Shown piece by piece: positions 48,040 through 60,170 of a DNA stretch of 64,000 nucleotides. Numbering within the stretch: the first letter of the stretch is position 1; the number at the start of each line of letters is the position of its first letter. Both the position numbers and the translations under genes were made by a program. The notes below the pieces were generated by a model that had not been told where the DNA came from, did no database searches, and saw only the letters and a program-made list of their open reading frames with translations. The stretch lies in assembly GCA_911728435.2 (NCBI GenBank), contig OU452213.1:6303834-6367833 (forward strand), written 5' to 3'. The stretch comes from Apoderus coryli (taxonomy: Eukaryota > Arthropoda > Insecta > Coleoptera > Attelabidae).

Positions 48040-48476
48040 GTATATTTCACGTTACAAAAATATATAAGAGCCACATTAAATAACGTGAAATCAAACGTTA
48101 TTTAAACGTTTCGAAAATGCGTAATTAATACGATTACACAAACGTTAATTATTAGCTTTTAAAAAACGATAAATGCATGTATATCTAATACATGCATTTG
48201 TCGTTTTTTAAAAGCTAAGAATTAACGTTTGTGTAATCGTATTATTAACGTATTTTAGAACCGTTTACATAACGTTTTATTTCACCGTTGAACATATATA
48301 CATAAATACGTTCAATACACGTTTTTATATAGCATTTACTAACGTTTCGTGATTAGTGTTCTGTAACGTGAAAAAGCCCGACATATAAAAGTAAAATGTA
48401 CGTATTTAATGTACCTTTTTTTGGAAAGGTGTTTTGTAATGATAAACGTTAAATAAACGTATGTGTGTTTACTGGG
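48040..48476. mobile_element. AACGTT-rich foldback element, rearranged copy 2
   Basis: The right part (about 48,195-48,476) is the inverse of the left end of the 31.38-kb element, ending TGTGTGTTTACTGGG. The left part (about 48,078-48,180) is an inverted copy of the same internal segment, so the core forms a ~105-bp-arm hairpin around ATGCATGTATATCTAATACATG. The left terminal repeat is missing or unrecognised. Confidence 0.7.
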
Positions 48477-48734
48477 TCTTAACGTATTGTTACTGCGGAT
48501 TGCTTAGTTACTTAATTTTTGGCTCAAATTCACTAATTTGGGAAAAAGTTATGCCGTAAAATTACTCCACACAGATGACGGCGGCTCTTGGTCTGGAGGT
48601 ATAGGGCAGTAGGTTGGGGTTATTATTACTATTTTTAATTAATAAAAAATAAATAAAATATATGAATGAAAAAATGAGAAATAGGGCGCCACTTATTTTG
48701 ATGCAAAAATTTTAACACATATGTTCTACTGTAC

Positions 48735-50765
48735 AAGAATTATAAAAGAAAATTTCCATTTTGGTTTACCGGTAGCTTAATTAAAAATATAAAATTTAAG
48801 GAATATTTGCATAAAAAATATAGGAGTACAGACAACATAAATTTTTTGATTCAGTTTAAAAATCTGAGGCGCTTGTGCAAGGAAGAACAGAGGACTGCAT
48901 TTGGTAACTATGTCTCTAATGTACAGAATTCTCTTAGAAACGATCCTCAGAGTTTTTGGTCATATTTTCATAACAAGTCTGGAACTTCCCGTATCCCAAA
49001 CACTATGTGGTGGGACGGTGAGTCTGAATGTGATCCTCAGGCTATTGTTAACTCCTTCGCTACTTTCTTTCACAGCGTCTTTCTTGATTCATCTCAATAC
49101 TGTGCGCCGAGTGGCTCTGTCAGTACCAATGTTTTCCACGTTGGTCAAATTGAATTATCTGACATATTCTCAGCATCCAAACGCCTTAAGAACAAATTTA
49201 CCTCGGGTTCTGATAATGTTCCTTCATTCTTTGTCAAAGATTGCATTTCCGTGTTGGCTACTCCTCTGAAGTCAATTTTCGACCTAATTCTAAAAACAAA
49301 CACTTACCCGGATCTATGGAAGGAATCTAAAATTGTCCCAATCTTTAAGTCTGGCGACAGGTCTCATATAAATAACTATCGTCCTATTTCCTTATTATCT
49401 AACTTTTCTAAGCTGTTTGAATCTATCTTGTATGAACGGATTTACACGCAAGTTAGGCGTTTGATTTCGGTCAACCAGCATGGCTTTATGTGTGGGAGAT
49501 CTACAGTCACTAATCTGTCAATCATTTCTCACTGTATCTCTGAAACTCTGGACCGTGGAGGTCGACTTGATGTTGTATACACCGACTTTGCAAAAGCTTT
49601 CGATACCCTGGACCACGGTGTCTTGCTGAGTAAGCTGCATGTGTTTGGATTTCATTCGAACTTGATAGCTTTGTGTGACTCTTATTTACAAAACCGTAAG
49701 CAATATGTATTTTACAACGGGTTTAAATCTAATATTTATTCTGCGACCTCAGGGGTTCCGCAGGGCTCTAATTTGGGTCAATTATTATTTAATCTATTTA
49801 TCAATGACCTGGATCAATGTCTGTTGGAACGCAGGTTGTTTTTTGCGGACGACCTGAAAATCTTTGCTTCCGTGGACACAATAACGGATTGCATTGGATT
49901 GCAGAGTGATTTATATGCTCTTCAAACATGGTGTGACCATAATAGATTGACTCTCAATATTCAAAAATGCAAATGCCTTAGTTTCACGCGAAGGGCTACG
50001 CTTATTGACTATCCGTACACCATTTCCGAAATTCAGCTTGAGCGATGTCATGCGTTCACGGATTTGGGTGTCACATTCGATCACAAATTTTTATTCCTGG
50101 ACCACATCAATAGAGTGACATCTGAGGCGTCACGTATGTATGGCTTCATAATGCGTAACTGTAGAGGCTTTGATAGTGTTTCTGTGCTCGAAACTAGAGT
50201 ACTCGTCTATTGTCTGGTATCCTCAGTATAATGCTCACAAGTTGGAGATCGAAAAAATACAACGCCGGTTTCTAAAGTATCTAGTCTTTAAAACAGATGG
50301 GGTTTATCCTGTTAGAGGAATCGATCATTGTTTGTTGCTGTCTCGTTTTAATATGCAGAGCTTGGAATATAGAAGAATTCAGTGTTCATTAGTAATGTTA
50401 TATAAATTATTGCGAGATAAGATAGACTGTTCTTCCTTGTTATCAAGTATAAATTTTTTAGTTCCTAGATTGAATACTAGATCAAATGCGACATTTTATT
50501 TAGACAGAGCTAGAACTCATGTGTTATTGAGATCGCCTGTACATATTATGTGCAATAATTTTGATTCGATTTCTGGTAGATGTGACATTTTTACAACGTC
50601 AGAATATAACCTTAAAATGTTAGCTGCAGAAACATTTATAGTGTAAACGTGTGTATTGTAAGTTTTCTTTGTGTATTTAATTAATTTAATAGTTATTGAT
50701 TTTGTATGTATTGTCCTATAATTGGGAAACTGTTGGGCAATAAATGCTTTATTATTATTATTATA
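48735..50765 (+). pseudogene. Non-LTR retrotransposon, nearly complete RT half (group 1)
   Basis: Coding sequence is open from about 48,740 (RKFPFWFTGSLIKN) through the 474-codon frame 48,807-50,231: pre-RT region, SKIVPIFKSGDRS, NNYRPISLLSNFSKLF, VVYTDFAKAFDTLDH, TSGVPQGSNLG, an intact FFADDLKIF box, and ITDCIGLQ onward. A frameshift near 50,190 switches to 50,170-50,646 (KLEYSSIVWYPQY, KTDGVYPVRG), ending CDIFTTSEYN. The 3' end has AATAAATGCTTTATTATTATT at about 50,741-50,763. Endonuclease is missing. One of the best preserved copies; only one clear lesion. Confidence 0.9.
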
Positions 50766-51797
50766 AATGCTTTATTATTAAAAAATTTTGGTATGATTAA
50801 TGTCAAGTCTAAACCAATGAAATTGTGGAATAATAAATAGGGCTTTCCATTTAAAAAAACGTAAGTTTGGTTCACCCTGGTGAGATGAGCCACCCTGTAC
50901 AAATAACAATAATTTTAAAATACGTACTTTATGACTGCCTACACACTCGCTGCTTAGTTTTGCGTCAAATTTTTGGTCGTTGAGGTAATATCGAATTTCG
51001 ACGCACTAATAACTCACCCTGTATGTTATATTGCTCTGTAAAGAGATTATTCTGTTGGGCAATAAATTCTTTTATTATTATTTAGAACGTTTAATGCTTT
51101 TATTTATTTTTTTTTTGTATTACCTACAATTGTACGGTGTTGGTAAGAAAAAATGTATCTGAAGAAGGCGAATATGCCGAAACGTTGTGCATGAGAAGAA
51201 ATAGAAAAATAGAGAACCTTACATCCCATGAAAGTAAAAAACTGTAAAAAAATAAAAGACGATTCAAATGCAATTCATTATTTGGTAGAAAGAAAAAACA
51301 TACACAAATATCGATTGGGGGGGTCTGGTGCACATATATTATTTAAAATACACCGTTTGCATAATTTATTTGATTCGTTGACGAAGTATATGCCTCAGTT
51401 CTAACCCATATCTCTAACTAAAAAACCTGAAAATGCATAATGTTATAAATTCTCCCGACTTTTAATTATTCAGACCAGCAATTTTAAATATACACGCAAC
51501 CTCGAAAATAATTATATACGCCATACAAAAAAAAAAATGTAGAGTTTTACTTGAAAAAAATAAATAAAAATGAACAAAAAACATACAAAATTTTAATCAT
51601 GCAAGTTTTGGGGAAGTTTATAAAGGGTGGATTATGGTTGTTTGCGTGCACTTTAATTTTCCGTAATATTTTGACACGATATAGACACAAAATTAATTCA
51701 TATGGGGATATAAAAAAACACTATACAGGATGTCCCACGACGACTAGTTCAAATATCATAAGTGAACGGTATTAGAGAAAATTTTTCAGTTTTTGAA
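50766..51797. other. Intergenic DNA with a solo retroelement 3' end
   Basis: At about 51,050-51,080 CTGTTGGGCAATAAATTCTTTTATTATTATT repeats the 3' end of the element ending at 50,765, so it is a heavily truncated insertion of the same family. CACCCTGG/CACCCTGTA motifs lie near 50,874, 50,892 and 51,018. No gene. Confidence 0.5.
51159..51183 (+). other. Hammerhead-like core motif (candidate)
   Basis: CTGAAGA (51,159-51,165), a stem GGC-GAATAT-GCC, then GAAAC (51,179-51,183). The same architecture occurs at 7,333-7,362. Hammerhead ribozymes are known in Penelope-like and other insect retroelements; stems I and III were not established here. Confidence 0.25.
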
Positions 51798-53810
51798 AGA
51801 TTTATTTATTTATTTTATTTATTGTCCTTACATGTCATTACCAAAAAAAGGTTTACACAAGTCATATTAACTACCAAAATATTACATAACACAACATAAA
51901 ACATAGAAATGTATATAACTTAATCAAAACAGAAAGTCAGTGCTGAGGAATTCAACAATGGAGTAAAAACTACTTAATTGACCAAGTAGTTTTTTAATCT
52001 ATTTTTAAACATTGCAAGGCTCAGTGTTTTCAAACTATCTGGCAAATGATTATAGCATGTGGGACCATAACAATTTACACAATTTCTGCTTCTACCCAAC
52101 CTCATATATTCAGGAAGAATGTCATTTTTGTTTCTGGTATTGTGGTTGTGAACTTCATCATGCCTTATGTACAGATTGTAATTATTTTTCACATACATAA
52201 TTGAACTGTAGATATAGAGACGCGGGAGTGTAATTATTATACATTCTTTCCTCTCTAAACTTTAAATCTGTCATTATTCGAACCACTCGTCTTTGGATTG
52301 CGAATACCTGACTAGCATGACAAGAGTGTCCCCAAATTGACAAAGCATATGGAGCCACACTGTGAAAAAGGCCAAAATATGCTGATTTCAAAACATTAAA
52401 AGAGACTTCACCCTTCAAGCTTCGCAACATGAACACAACCTTAGACAACTTGGCAATGGTAACCTCGACATGACCCACCCAGGTTAGCTTTTGGTTCAAA
52501 GTGACACCCAAAAACTTTACCAGACCATCAGAAACAGCAACATCCGTCTCACCTAATGTAAATATTTTAGTAGCTTTTTTATTGGCATTCATACAGAGTT
52601 TGTTAGCTGCAAACCAGTCAGCAGCCGTCGATTGTGAATTAATCATACTTGAGGCCAGAACATCACTCGACAGTTCAACATCGACAATAGTTGAAATGTC
52701 TGCAAACAATGTCAGGTCAGAGCATGGCAGATGTAGCGGTAAATCATTAATGAAAATCAAAAACAATAGAGGTCCGAGCACCGAGCCCTGTGGGACTCCA
52801 CAAGAGCTCAACCAGGGCTGATAAGACTTTGACTCAAACATCGTTACAACATTCCTACCAGTGAGATAGGAACTCAGCAAACGAATCGAATTCGCACTCA
52901 TACCGTATCGCTCCAGTTTACCCAACAAGATATCGTGTGAGACGCAATTAAACGCCTTTGTTAAATTAAGAAAAGAAGCCCCCACAAGCCTTCTACTCTC
53001 AAAAGCGGTTATAACGCTATTTATAAAGTTTTCTATAGCTGAAGTTTCGGTCTAAATCCTAATTGTTTCGGAGAAAGTAAATTATTTCTTTCAAAATAGT
53101 TGGCTAATTGTTTAAAGAGTATCTTTTCAAAAATTTTGCCTAGAACAGGTACTATAGAAATAGGGCGATAGTTGTTCAATTCATCTGGATATCCTGTTTT
53201 GAATAACGGTATAATTTTGCTAAATTTCAGACAACTCGGAAACATACCGGATGAGATCGCCAAATTAATCAATATTGTCAATGGTATAATTATTATATCC
53301 TTAATATATTTAATGATTACTATATTCAAATCAAAAATGTCTTTCGAGCTTTTATTTTTAAAAGAGTTTATTATATCTCTCATCTCAATAAAAGATATTT
53401 CATTAAACTCAAAATTGCCAGGAATGTCAATAGACAACAAATCCAGTGGACTGATATTTGAGGATAAGTCATGGGTTAAAGTTTCCGCAATACTGGTAAA
53501 ATATGTATTGAAATCATCAGCAGTAAGATTTGTTAATGATTGTTGGGTAGCAGAACTATTCCTTTTATTGTTGATAATATCCCATGTAGCCCTGGCAATA
53601 TTAGAACCATCTGCAATATACGTATCGTTCGCATTTTTTTTTGCCATTTTAATATGAGATCTATACGAGTTACGATAAGAGCGAACCATGTCTTTTATAC
53701 CTTCGATTTGTGGAAACTGTGTAGACAGTCCTCGCAAAAGCGCAAGTGTTTCGCGCATTTGCCTAATTTCAGGTGTAAACCATTTAATAGCGTGTCCTGT
53801 CTTGAAAACG
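51798..53810 (-). pseudogene. Non-LTR retrotransposon RT pseudogene (group 2)
   Basis: Leftward: 53,758-53,033 (pre-RT SIAETLTHDLSSN, KFSKIIPLFKTG, LNNYRPISIVPVLGKIFEKIL, LGFRPK); a frameshift near 53,030; then 52,985-52,182 with LTKAFNCVSHDILLGKLERY and SCGVPQGSVLGPLLF. The catalytic box reads LTLFADISTIV, with the second Asp lost. A further frameshift leads to 52,198-51,974 (HNHNTRNKNDI, YNHLPDSLKTL). The 3' end is a TAAA-type tail at about 51,798-51,826. Upstream coding-like sequence extends to about 53,805. Dead by active-site loss and frameshifts. Confidence 0.87.
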
Positions 53811-54609
53811 AAAAGATACAGTGTTGTACCTATGTCTTAGACATCGTTGATTAGGTAGGGCACGCGCCCACGTGCCCTTAAGGACCAACCGCCACTGGTA
53901 GGAACTAACTGTATATATTATAAAATATCAGTGTAACCCGTTCTGTCTACATCAGCAAAACCCCATCGACATTTTCCTTGTTTCTTTTTCCATTATTAAA
54001 AATTGATATTCCAGAAGCATATTTTTCTAATTGAAACCCGTACACGTCGACTGGGCGGCTATCGAAATGAAATTTTAAGTAATCAATACAATATGTAGAC
54101 ACACACACACTGTGATATTATACATTGAAAGGAAGACAGAGATAGATGTCGTCGACAAGTCAGGAAGCCAGGCATAGCAGGAAAAATTACAAAGGTATAC
54201 CTATATAAAATTAAAATCCTACGAATAGCCAGGAGCAAAAACCATCGGTCGCTGACAGACGAATATAATATGCATACAGTGTCAGATTGCAAGAATAATT
54301 GGATATAACATAGGTAGAACACAAGAAATAATGTTGTTGCATCAAGAGTATAGTTTTCATCGAATGCTATATCAACCATTGGTCTAAATAGTTTTTGAAC
54401 ACTTGTGGACCTTTCCTATTTGTTACAAGCACAGCCTTCGGCAGTGAAGTTCAGCATAGCCAATTGAAAGGCTCCGCGAAATTTTATACGCATAATTAAC
54501 TGGCACAAAATATGATGATTTTTCCCACATCATTGTTGTGATTATTTTTATGTGGTAAATAAGCTTCGAACCTTTTTATTCCTTGCATTGAAAATTAAGC
54601 ACATATCCA
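53811..54609. other. Intergenic DNA
   Basis: No gene recognised; AC-dinucleotide run at about 54,098-54,110. A 98-codon minus frame (54,379-54,083) is hydrophobic but shows no family signature. Confidence 0.35.
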
Positions 54610-55372
54610 TTCAAAAATTAATCATCGAAAATCACTTTATTGTTTTTCAAAATATTCCCCATGAAGATCTATACACTTTTGCATGCGTTTGAACCAATTG
54701 TCGAAGCACTTTTGCCACTCTGATTGAGGTATCTCCAAAGCATGCAGCAACCGCTTCTTCAGGTGTCGAAAAACCTTGACCTCTCAGTTTGTTTTTTACG
54801 TACGGGAATAAAAAGAAGTCATTCGGTGCCAAGTTAGGACTATACGGCGGATGACTCATCAAATCGATGTTTTGGGTGCTCCAAAATGCAGTTGTTTGAG
54901 CCGATGTGTGAGAGCTCGCATTGTCGTGGTGAAGAGTGATCCGTCTTCGGCGGTTGGTTTTCCTGATTTCTTGAAAGACAACTGGCAAACAAAGGGGTGT
55001 GTACCACTCAGAATTGACTGTTCTGTGTTGTTCTAGTGGTACGGTTGCGACATGTCCAATTTTTTCGAAAAAACAGGCGACCATTTGTTTGGTTCGTGCG
55101 CGAACAACTTGTGTTGGATTTGGCTCATCTTCAAACACCCATACAGTCGACTGCTGTTTACTTTCGGGCTCATAGACGTGTTTCGAAGTACCGCGATTGT
55201 ATTTTTTGAGCATTTCTTTCGACCAATCGACACGAGTCTTTTTTTGAGCGATTGACAAATTGTGTGGAATCCAACGCGAACAATTTTTTTTGACAGTCAA
55301 ATGTTTATGCAATATTGAATGTATGCTAGTCCAAATAATGCCTAAGATTGTCTCAATCTCTTGATATATCAA
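54610..55372 (-). pseudogene. Mariner transposase, C-terminal part of a split copy
   Basis: The frame 55,414-54,647 contains SIHSILHKHLTVKK, RWIPHNLSIAQKK, TVWVFEDEPNPTQ, LHHDNASSHTSAQTT and PPYSPNLAPNDFFLFPYVKNKL, a SETMAR-like mariner transposase. The segment that normally holds the first catalytic Asp (GDESW-type motif) is missing between GTSKHVY and EPESKQQ, and the third Asp is Asn (SPNLAP). The reading is also disturbed after EEAVAAC. Terminal sequence to about 54,610 matches the window start. The N-terminal part lies beyond a retroelement insertion at 56,373-56,590. Confidence 0.9.
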
Positions 55373-56372
55373 ATTCAAATTCAAATTCTTTATTTGCCAT
55401 ATAATGTAATACATTACATTGTCGGCTCGTCAAAATAACAATAAAAATAAAAATCACATCGACAAAACAAACAATTAATAATTCAAAAATTCGTCAACTG
55501 AATAAAAACATTCACGAACAAAAAAGTCTTTCAGCTCGAGCTTAAACTTATCTATTTTCATGTCCGCGAACCCTCCAACTCTCAGAATCTTGTTAAAACA
55601 TTTGATGCTGATATAGTTCGGGTTTTTCTGACCCTTTGATAGTCTGGAGAATGGCAATTCTAGGCTGTCCTTAATTCTCGTATCATAATTCTGTATATTT
55701 TCTCTTTTTTTTATTCCTGATAGCTTTTTTATGTTGACTATCAGTGCGTACATGTATAGGCAAGGGAGGGTCATTATGTTCAGCATTTTAAAGTAAGTTT
55801 TACATGAGGTTTTCTGATTTATTTTAGTCATTGTTCTAATGTTTTTTTTTCTGTTTTATAAAGACCCTAATTGCATCCCCTGCCCCTCCCCAATACATTA
55901 TACCGTAAGCCATAGTCGACTGTACCAGTCCGAAGTAAAGCAACCTGAGGACCGAACGCGATACAGTGTCCCTGATGTTCCTTTGAGAAATACACAGCTA
56001 CTCAATTTTTGTGTGACGCGGTCAATATGGTTGCCCCAAGTTAATCTTTCGTCCGTGATTACGCCTAAAAATTTGGTGTTATCTACCTGCCCCACGGATT
56101 TGCCGCCCATACGTATTAATAAACTTTTATCAGGCCTTTTGTTATTTGCTGTAATCGAAAGAGCGACCGTCTTAGAGGCGTTAAGTGAGAGTCCGTTCAG
56201 CTTACACCAATCGGCTATCTTCACAACTACATGCTGTGCTTTTTCCACGACCTTTATCTCCTGTTTGTCGGTTATTATGGCGCTAGTGTCGTCGGCGTAG
56301 AGGACGGGAATTCCGAATTCCTTGATTTTGTTCGGTAATTCGTTAATAAAAATGTTAAACAGTGTGGGTGAC
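55373..56372 (-). pseudogene. 5'-truncated non-LTR retrotransposon inserted in a mariner (group 2)
   Basis: Begins in the RT palm (SPTLFNIFINELPNKI) with an intact VLYADDTSAI box, then LSLNASKTVALSI, KFLGVITDERLTW. After frameshifts near 55,990 and 55,850 comes the C-terminal frame 55,831-55,475 (LNIMTLPCLYMYALIV, FNKILRVGGF) ending CFYSVDEFLNY. The 3' tail is a GAATTT-type repeat at about 55,373-55,395. Same strand as the interrupted mariner. Confidence 0.88.
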
Positions 56373-56640
56373 AAACATGATCACATGACGATCTTGCAAT
56401 ATCAGTTCGGAACAACAACTGATTTTGGACGACCTTCACGAAATTCGTCTTGGAGTGAACTACGACCACGATTGAATTCACCATACCATCGATAAACACT
56501 GGTCCTTGATGGAGCTTCATCGCCAAAAATTGAATTAAGTTCATCCATGCAAAAAATAATCGCACGAAAATGTTCAGGATTTAATTCCATTTTTGGGCCG
56601 AGATGAATCTTTTAAGTTACTATAAACAACACAAATAGCG
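56373..56640 (-). pseudogene. Mariner transposase, N-terminal part of the split copy
   Basis: Frame 56,590-56,402 starts MELNPEHFRAIIFCMDELNSI with the first helix-turn-helix (SRTSVYRWYGEFNRGR, DEFREGRPKSVV), then a TGA/TAA-type break and IARSS-like sequence up to the insertion point near 56,373. Continues in 55,372-54,610. Confidence 0.88.
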
Positions 56641-57180
56641 CTCGTATATCAAAACGTTCCTGAGTACGTATAACCTCAAAAATGTCCAACTTTACGATAG
56701 AGCTGTCACAGCAGGGTTGCCAAATCCTGAAATATAAATGTATTATGACCAAAACTATTTTTCATAGATATTCCGCTTAAATACTCTATTGTAACTTCGG
56801 GTTTTACTTGTGGAGGTGTAGTTAGTTTATGAAGATCAGGAGTAGGCCTTCCTTTCTGGGTTTTCAAAAATATTTTGCCCACAATTCACTTCTACATTGA
56901 TCATAAGCAAATTATAAACATCTTAGAATTCACTGACTGATTACAAGAGACACAGTCTGACTACTTCATTCTTTGTATATGGATAGTCCTAAAAATTGCC
57001 GGACCTAAACTTGTTGAATCATTTTGGTGTGTCGAAACCCTTAATGACTGATAATTCAATTTATTTATTTTCTCTAAATCTGATTTGCCAACGAAGAAAA
57101 ATGCATTATCGAGTGTGGGAAGCCTTAAACAATGTTCTCATAATATTGCAAAACTTTGCCTAGAAATCAATACTTAATCT
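56641..57180. other. Intergenic DNA
   Basis: No gene or repeat recognised. Confidence 0.35.
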
Positions 57181-59625
57181 ATCCTCTGTCAACGAGAGTT
57201 TCTAATTTCAACATTGGTTTCTCTGATCATAATGCTCTGATGTCACATATGCTGCGAGCCCTCCTGATTCTGCTAACAAATGTCACTCCTATGTTGGGGG
57301 TTTTTCCAATGCTGGTTTAAGTGAGTTTCGCTTTTTGATTGGTAGTCGTGATATGAGCGAATTTTTGGACCAGCCTTTTGAGGATGCTTTTCGGGGTTTC
57401 TGGCAGCGACTGGAATGGTGTTTTAGGGCCGCATTTCCCCTTAGACGTTCCGGTTTTGATAGACCCAGGACATTCAGAGTGGTGTTTTCTGATGAACTTC
57501 AACATGAATATGATGAGCTCCAATATATGAATTGGCTGAGACAGCATATTCAGGATGACAACTTGCATCAAACTTATAGGGAGCGTAGAGGTGGGTTCAG
57601 GCGAATGATTTCGATCGAGAAGAGCAATCGGTTTATTCGCTGTTTGGCCGAGTCAAGGAACAAATCAAAGACTGTATGGAATATATTGAGTGAATATACA
57701 GGTAGAGAGGCGAAACAGCGGCGGAACTTGACCATATCTCAGAATGATAAAATAATCAATAATCCCACTGAGGTTGCATCGGCCTTCTGTTTGTATTTTT
57801 CTACGGTCATTCAAGCTAGATTGACCTCTCATTTTGGCGGAGGCTTTTCAGCATCATGTACTGTGTGTCCGTTTAATCCTCGGAGTATGTTTTTCTCTCC
57901 GGTGTCTTCGCATGATGTGGCTAGAACAATCAAGAACTTCCCAAACAAAGGGTCCACTGGTATGGATTGTATCCCTATTAAAATATTTAAACATTCCTTA
58001 GATATGCTCTCCCCTGTAATAGCCGAGTTACTAAACATGTCGATACAATGCGGGATATTTCCAGATCAATTAAAGAATGCCCTCATTATCCTTATATATA
58101 AAAAAGGTAATGAACTAGCGCTGGAGAATTACAGGCCTATAGCCCTGCTAAGTACTTTATCTAAGATTATTGAAAAGATTGTAGCAGACAGAATATTTGA
58201 ATTTTTAAAATTTACTAATGTTTTGAGTGAATGTCAACACGGCTTCAGGGAGGGTTTTTCAACGGAAACCTGTACACTTCAGTTCATTCAGAGAGTGCAT
58301 GATCTCATGGATGGAGGTTTTTATGTTGTGGCGTTCCGGTTTGACCTGTCGAATGCGTTCGATGTGGTCGACAGAGATTTCCTATGTACAAAGCTGGAGA
58401 CTCTTGGGTTACGTGGGTCGATTAACAGATGGATTCGATCATATTTAACAAATAGACGAATAGCGGTTAGGGTTGAGTCGGTAGTGTCAGAGTCGCGGAG
58501 CATCGATTTGGGAACGCCTCAGGGCAGTGTACTTGGACCTTTGCTCTTTCTGCTTTTTATCAATGATCTTTCAGCTAATATCACACACGGTTCCTTTTAT
58601 CTGTATGCAGATGACACAACCATATTTTGGTCCGACAAGGATTCTGAGATTCTGGAGCGGAAGATCAATGCTACACTTTATGAGTTCCAGGTGTGGTGCA
58701 GGAAAAACAAACTGATCATAAACTATGGTAAGATCGTGGCACTGCCCTTCAATAGATATAAATCATCAAATATATAAATTAAATTCAATCACGTTCTTTT
58801 GCCATTATCAAGGTCGGCGAAACTGCTGGGGGTGCTTGTGGATGACAAACTGGACTGGGTAACGCATATCGACGCCGTTTGCAGTAAACTGAATAAGAAT
58901 CTATATTTACTTCGATCTCTAAGAGGATTCATGGATACCCCATCTCTTATTTCTGTTTATTATGCTTTAATCTATTCAGTGATTGCATACAATATTGTGA
59001 TTTGGGGTAGAAGTGTTGAAGTTGACAGGGTCTTTGTGCTACAGAAGCGAGCGGTGAGGTGCATCTTTAATATCCCGTTTCTAGGAACATGTAAAGATAC
59101 ATTTAAAAAACATAAGTTGCTTACAGTCACTTCAATATATATGTACAAACTACTGTGTTACACATTCAAAAACAGAAACATCACGCCTACTTGTGGCATT
59201 AATCATCAACATTTTACACGTGGACGAGATCGCCTGTATCTGCCCAGACCCAATCATGAGTTTTATAAGAAATCACCGCATTACTCTGGGCGATATTTTT
59301 ATAATCTTCTTCCGGAAGACATAAGGGCTCTCCTTAATTCTAACACGATCTATAGCCTTCATGAATTTGCAACTATTATGGAGACATCGTAGATTGTTTT
59401 TTTAGTGTTTTTGTTTGTATTTGTGTTTAATTTATATAACTGCAACTGCATAGGTGTATTCAAATTTTAGATTGTGACGTGTTTGTTTATTGCCTTATGT
59501 GTTATAAGGAACCAGGTTGAATGTAGCTATGGATCATTTATTGTATTGTGTAGTACAACTATGACGTGTCTATATACAACGTTTTGTATGACTTGTGACA
59601 GAATAAAGATATGATTATTATTATT
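57181..59625 (+). pseudogene. Non-LTR retrotransposon with near-intact RT ORF (group 2)
   Basis: A remnant of the endonuclease C terminus (FNIGFSDHNAL, about 57,205-57,240) precedes a frame running from 57,335 to the stop after 59,392. The only interruption is a TAA at 58,775-58,777; the frame before and after it is the same (686 codons in total). Features in order: pre-RT region, MDCIPIKIFKHSL, LIYKKGNELALENYRPIALLSTLSKIIEK, CQHGFREGFSTE, RFDLSNAFDVVDRDFL, GTPQGSVLGPLLFLLFINDL, an intact YADDTTIFW box near 58,605, LLGVLVDDKLDW, and a C-terminal NLLPEDIRALLN. The tail has AATAAAG then ATT repeats at about 59,603-59,625. Among the youngest copies here. Confidence 0.9.
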
Positions 59626-60170
59626 ATGGTAACTATTCTCGTATATGGAGAGCCTTAATGGCGGATTACGAGTAATCAAAATCTGTCTTGGCGTTATGGA
59701 TACCTAGTTTTAGGTGAAAATCGTTTCAGAAAACCCCGTATAATGAAGAAAATAGCTGAAACCAGCAGCACTTCGCGTTATTTAAAATAAATTAAAAGTT
59801 TTTGTGTGTTATAATACGAAAACTGTTAGACAAGACTTTAGATAAAATTAGGTATGTATGTAAAAATAATAAACTATACTATACGTAAGAAGATAGTCTT
59901 CGTTAATTACGGACTAGTTGGGAATTTGCCATGTAGAACTTTAAGAGATAAAAGAAAAGAAGCAAAGAAAAAAAATGAACTATGCAACGCAATGTGTGTC
60001 CCGCAGTCTTGCAGAAACAAGAACAAATGGGGCCGGCAGGTGTTCGCAAAAAGCACGATGATACCAATGTTGCCAACTGCACATTCATTACAGGGGGAAA
60101 ATGATCAAAATACCTTCCAAATACGCTTTATTTTACAGGAAATTTAGATTTTACAAGAATAATATCAGTC
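59626..60170. other. Intergenic DNA
   Basis: No gene recognised; a GGAGAGCCTTAATGG segment near 59,647 resembles the inverse of the repeat motif that starts at 60,171. Confidence 0.35.

Noticed and set aside
53172..53657. 161-codon plus-strand frame
   Set aside because: Antisense shadow of the group 2 RT pseudogene on the minus strand.
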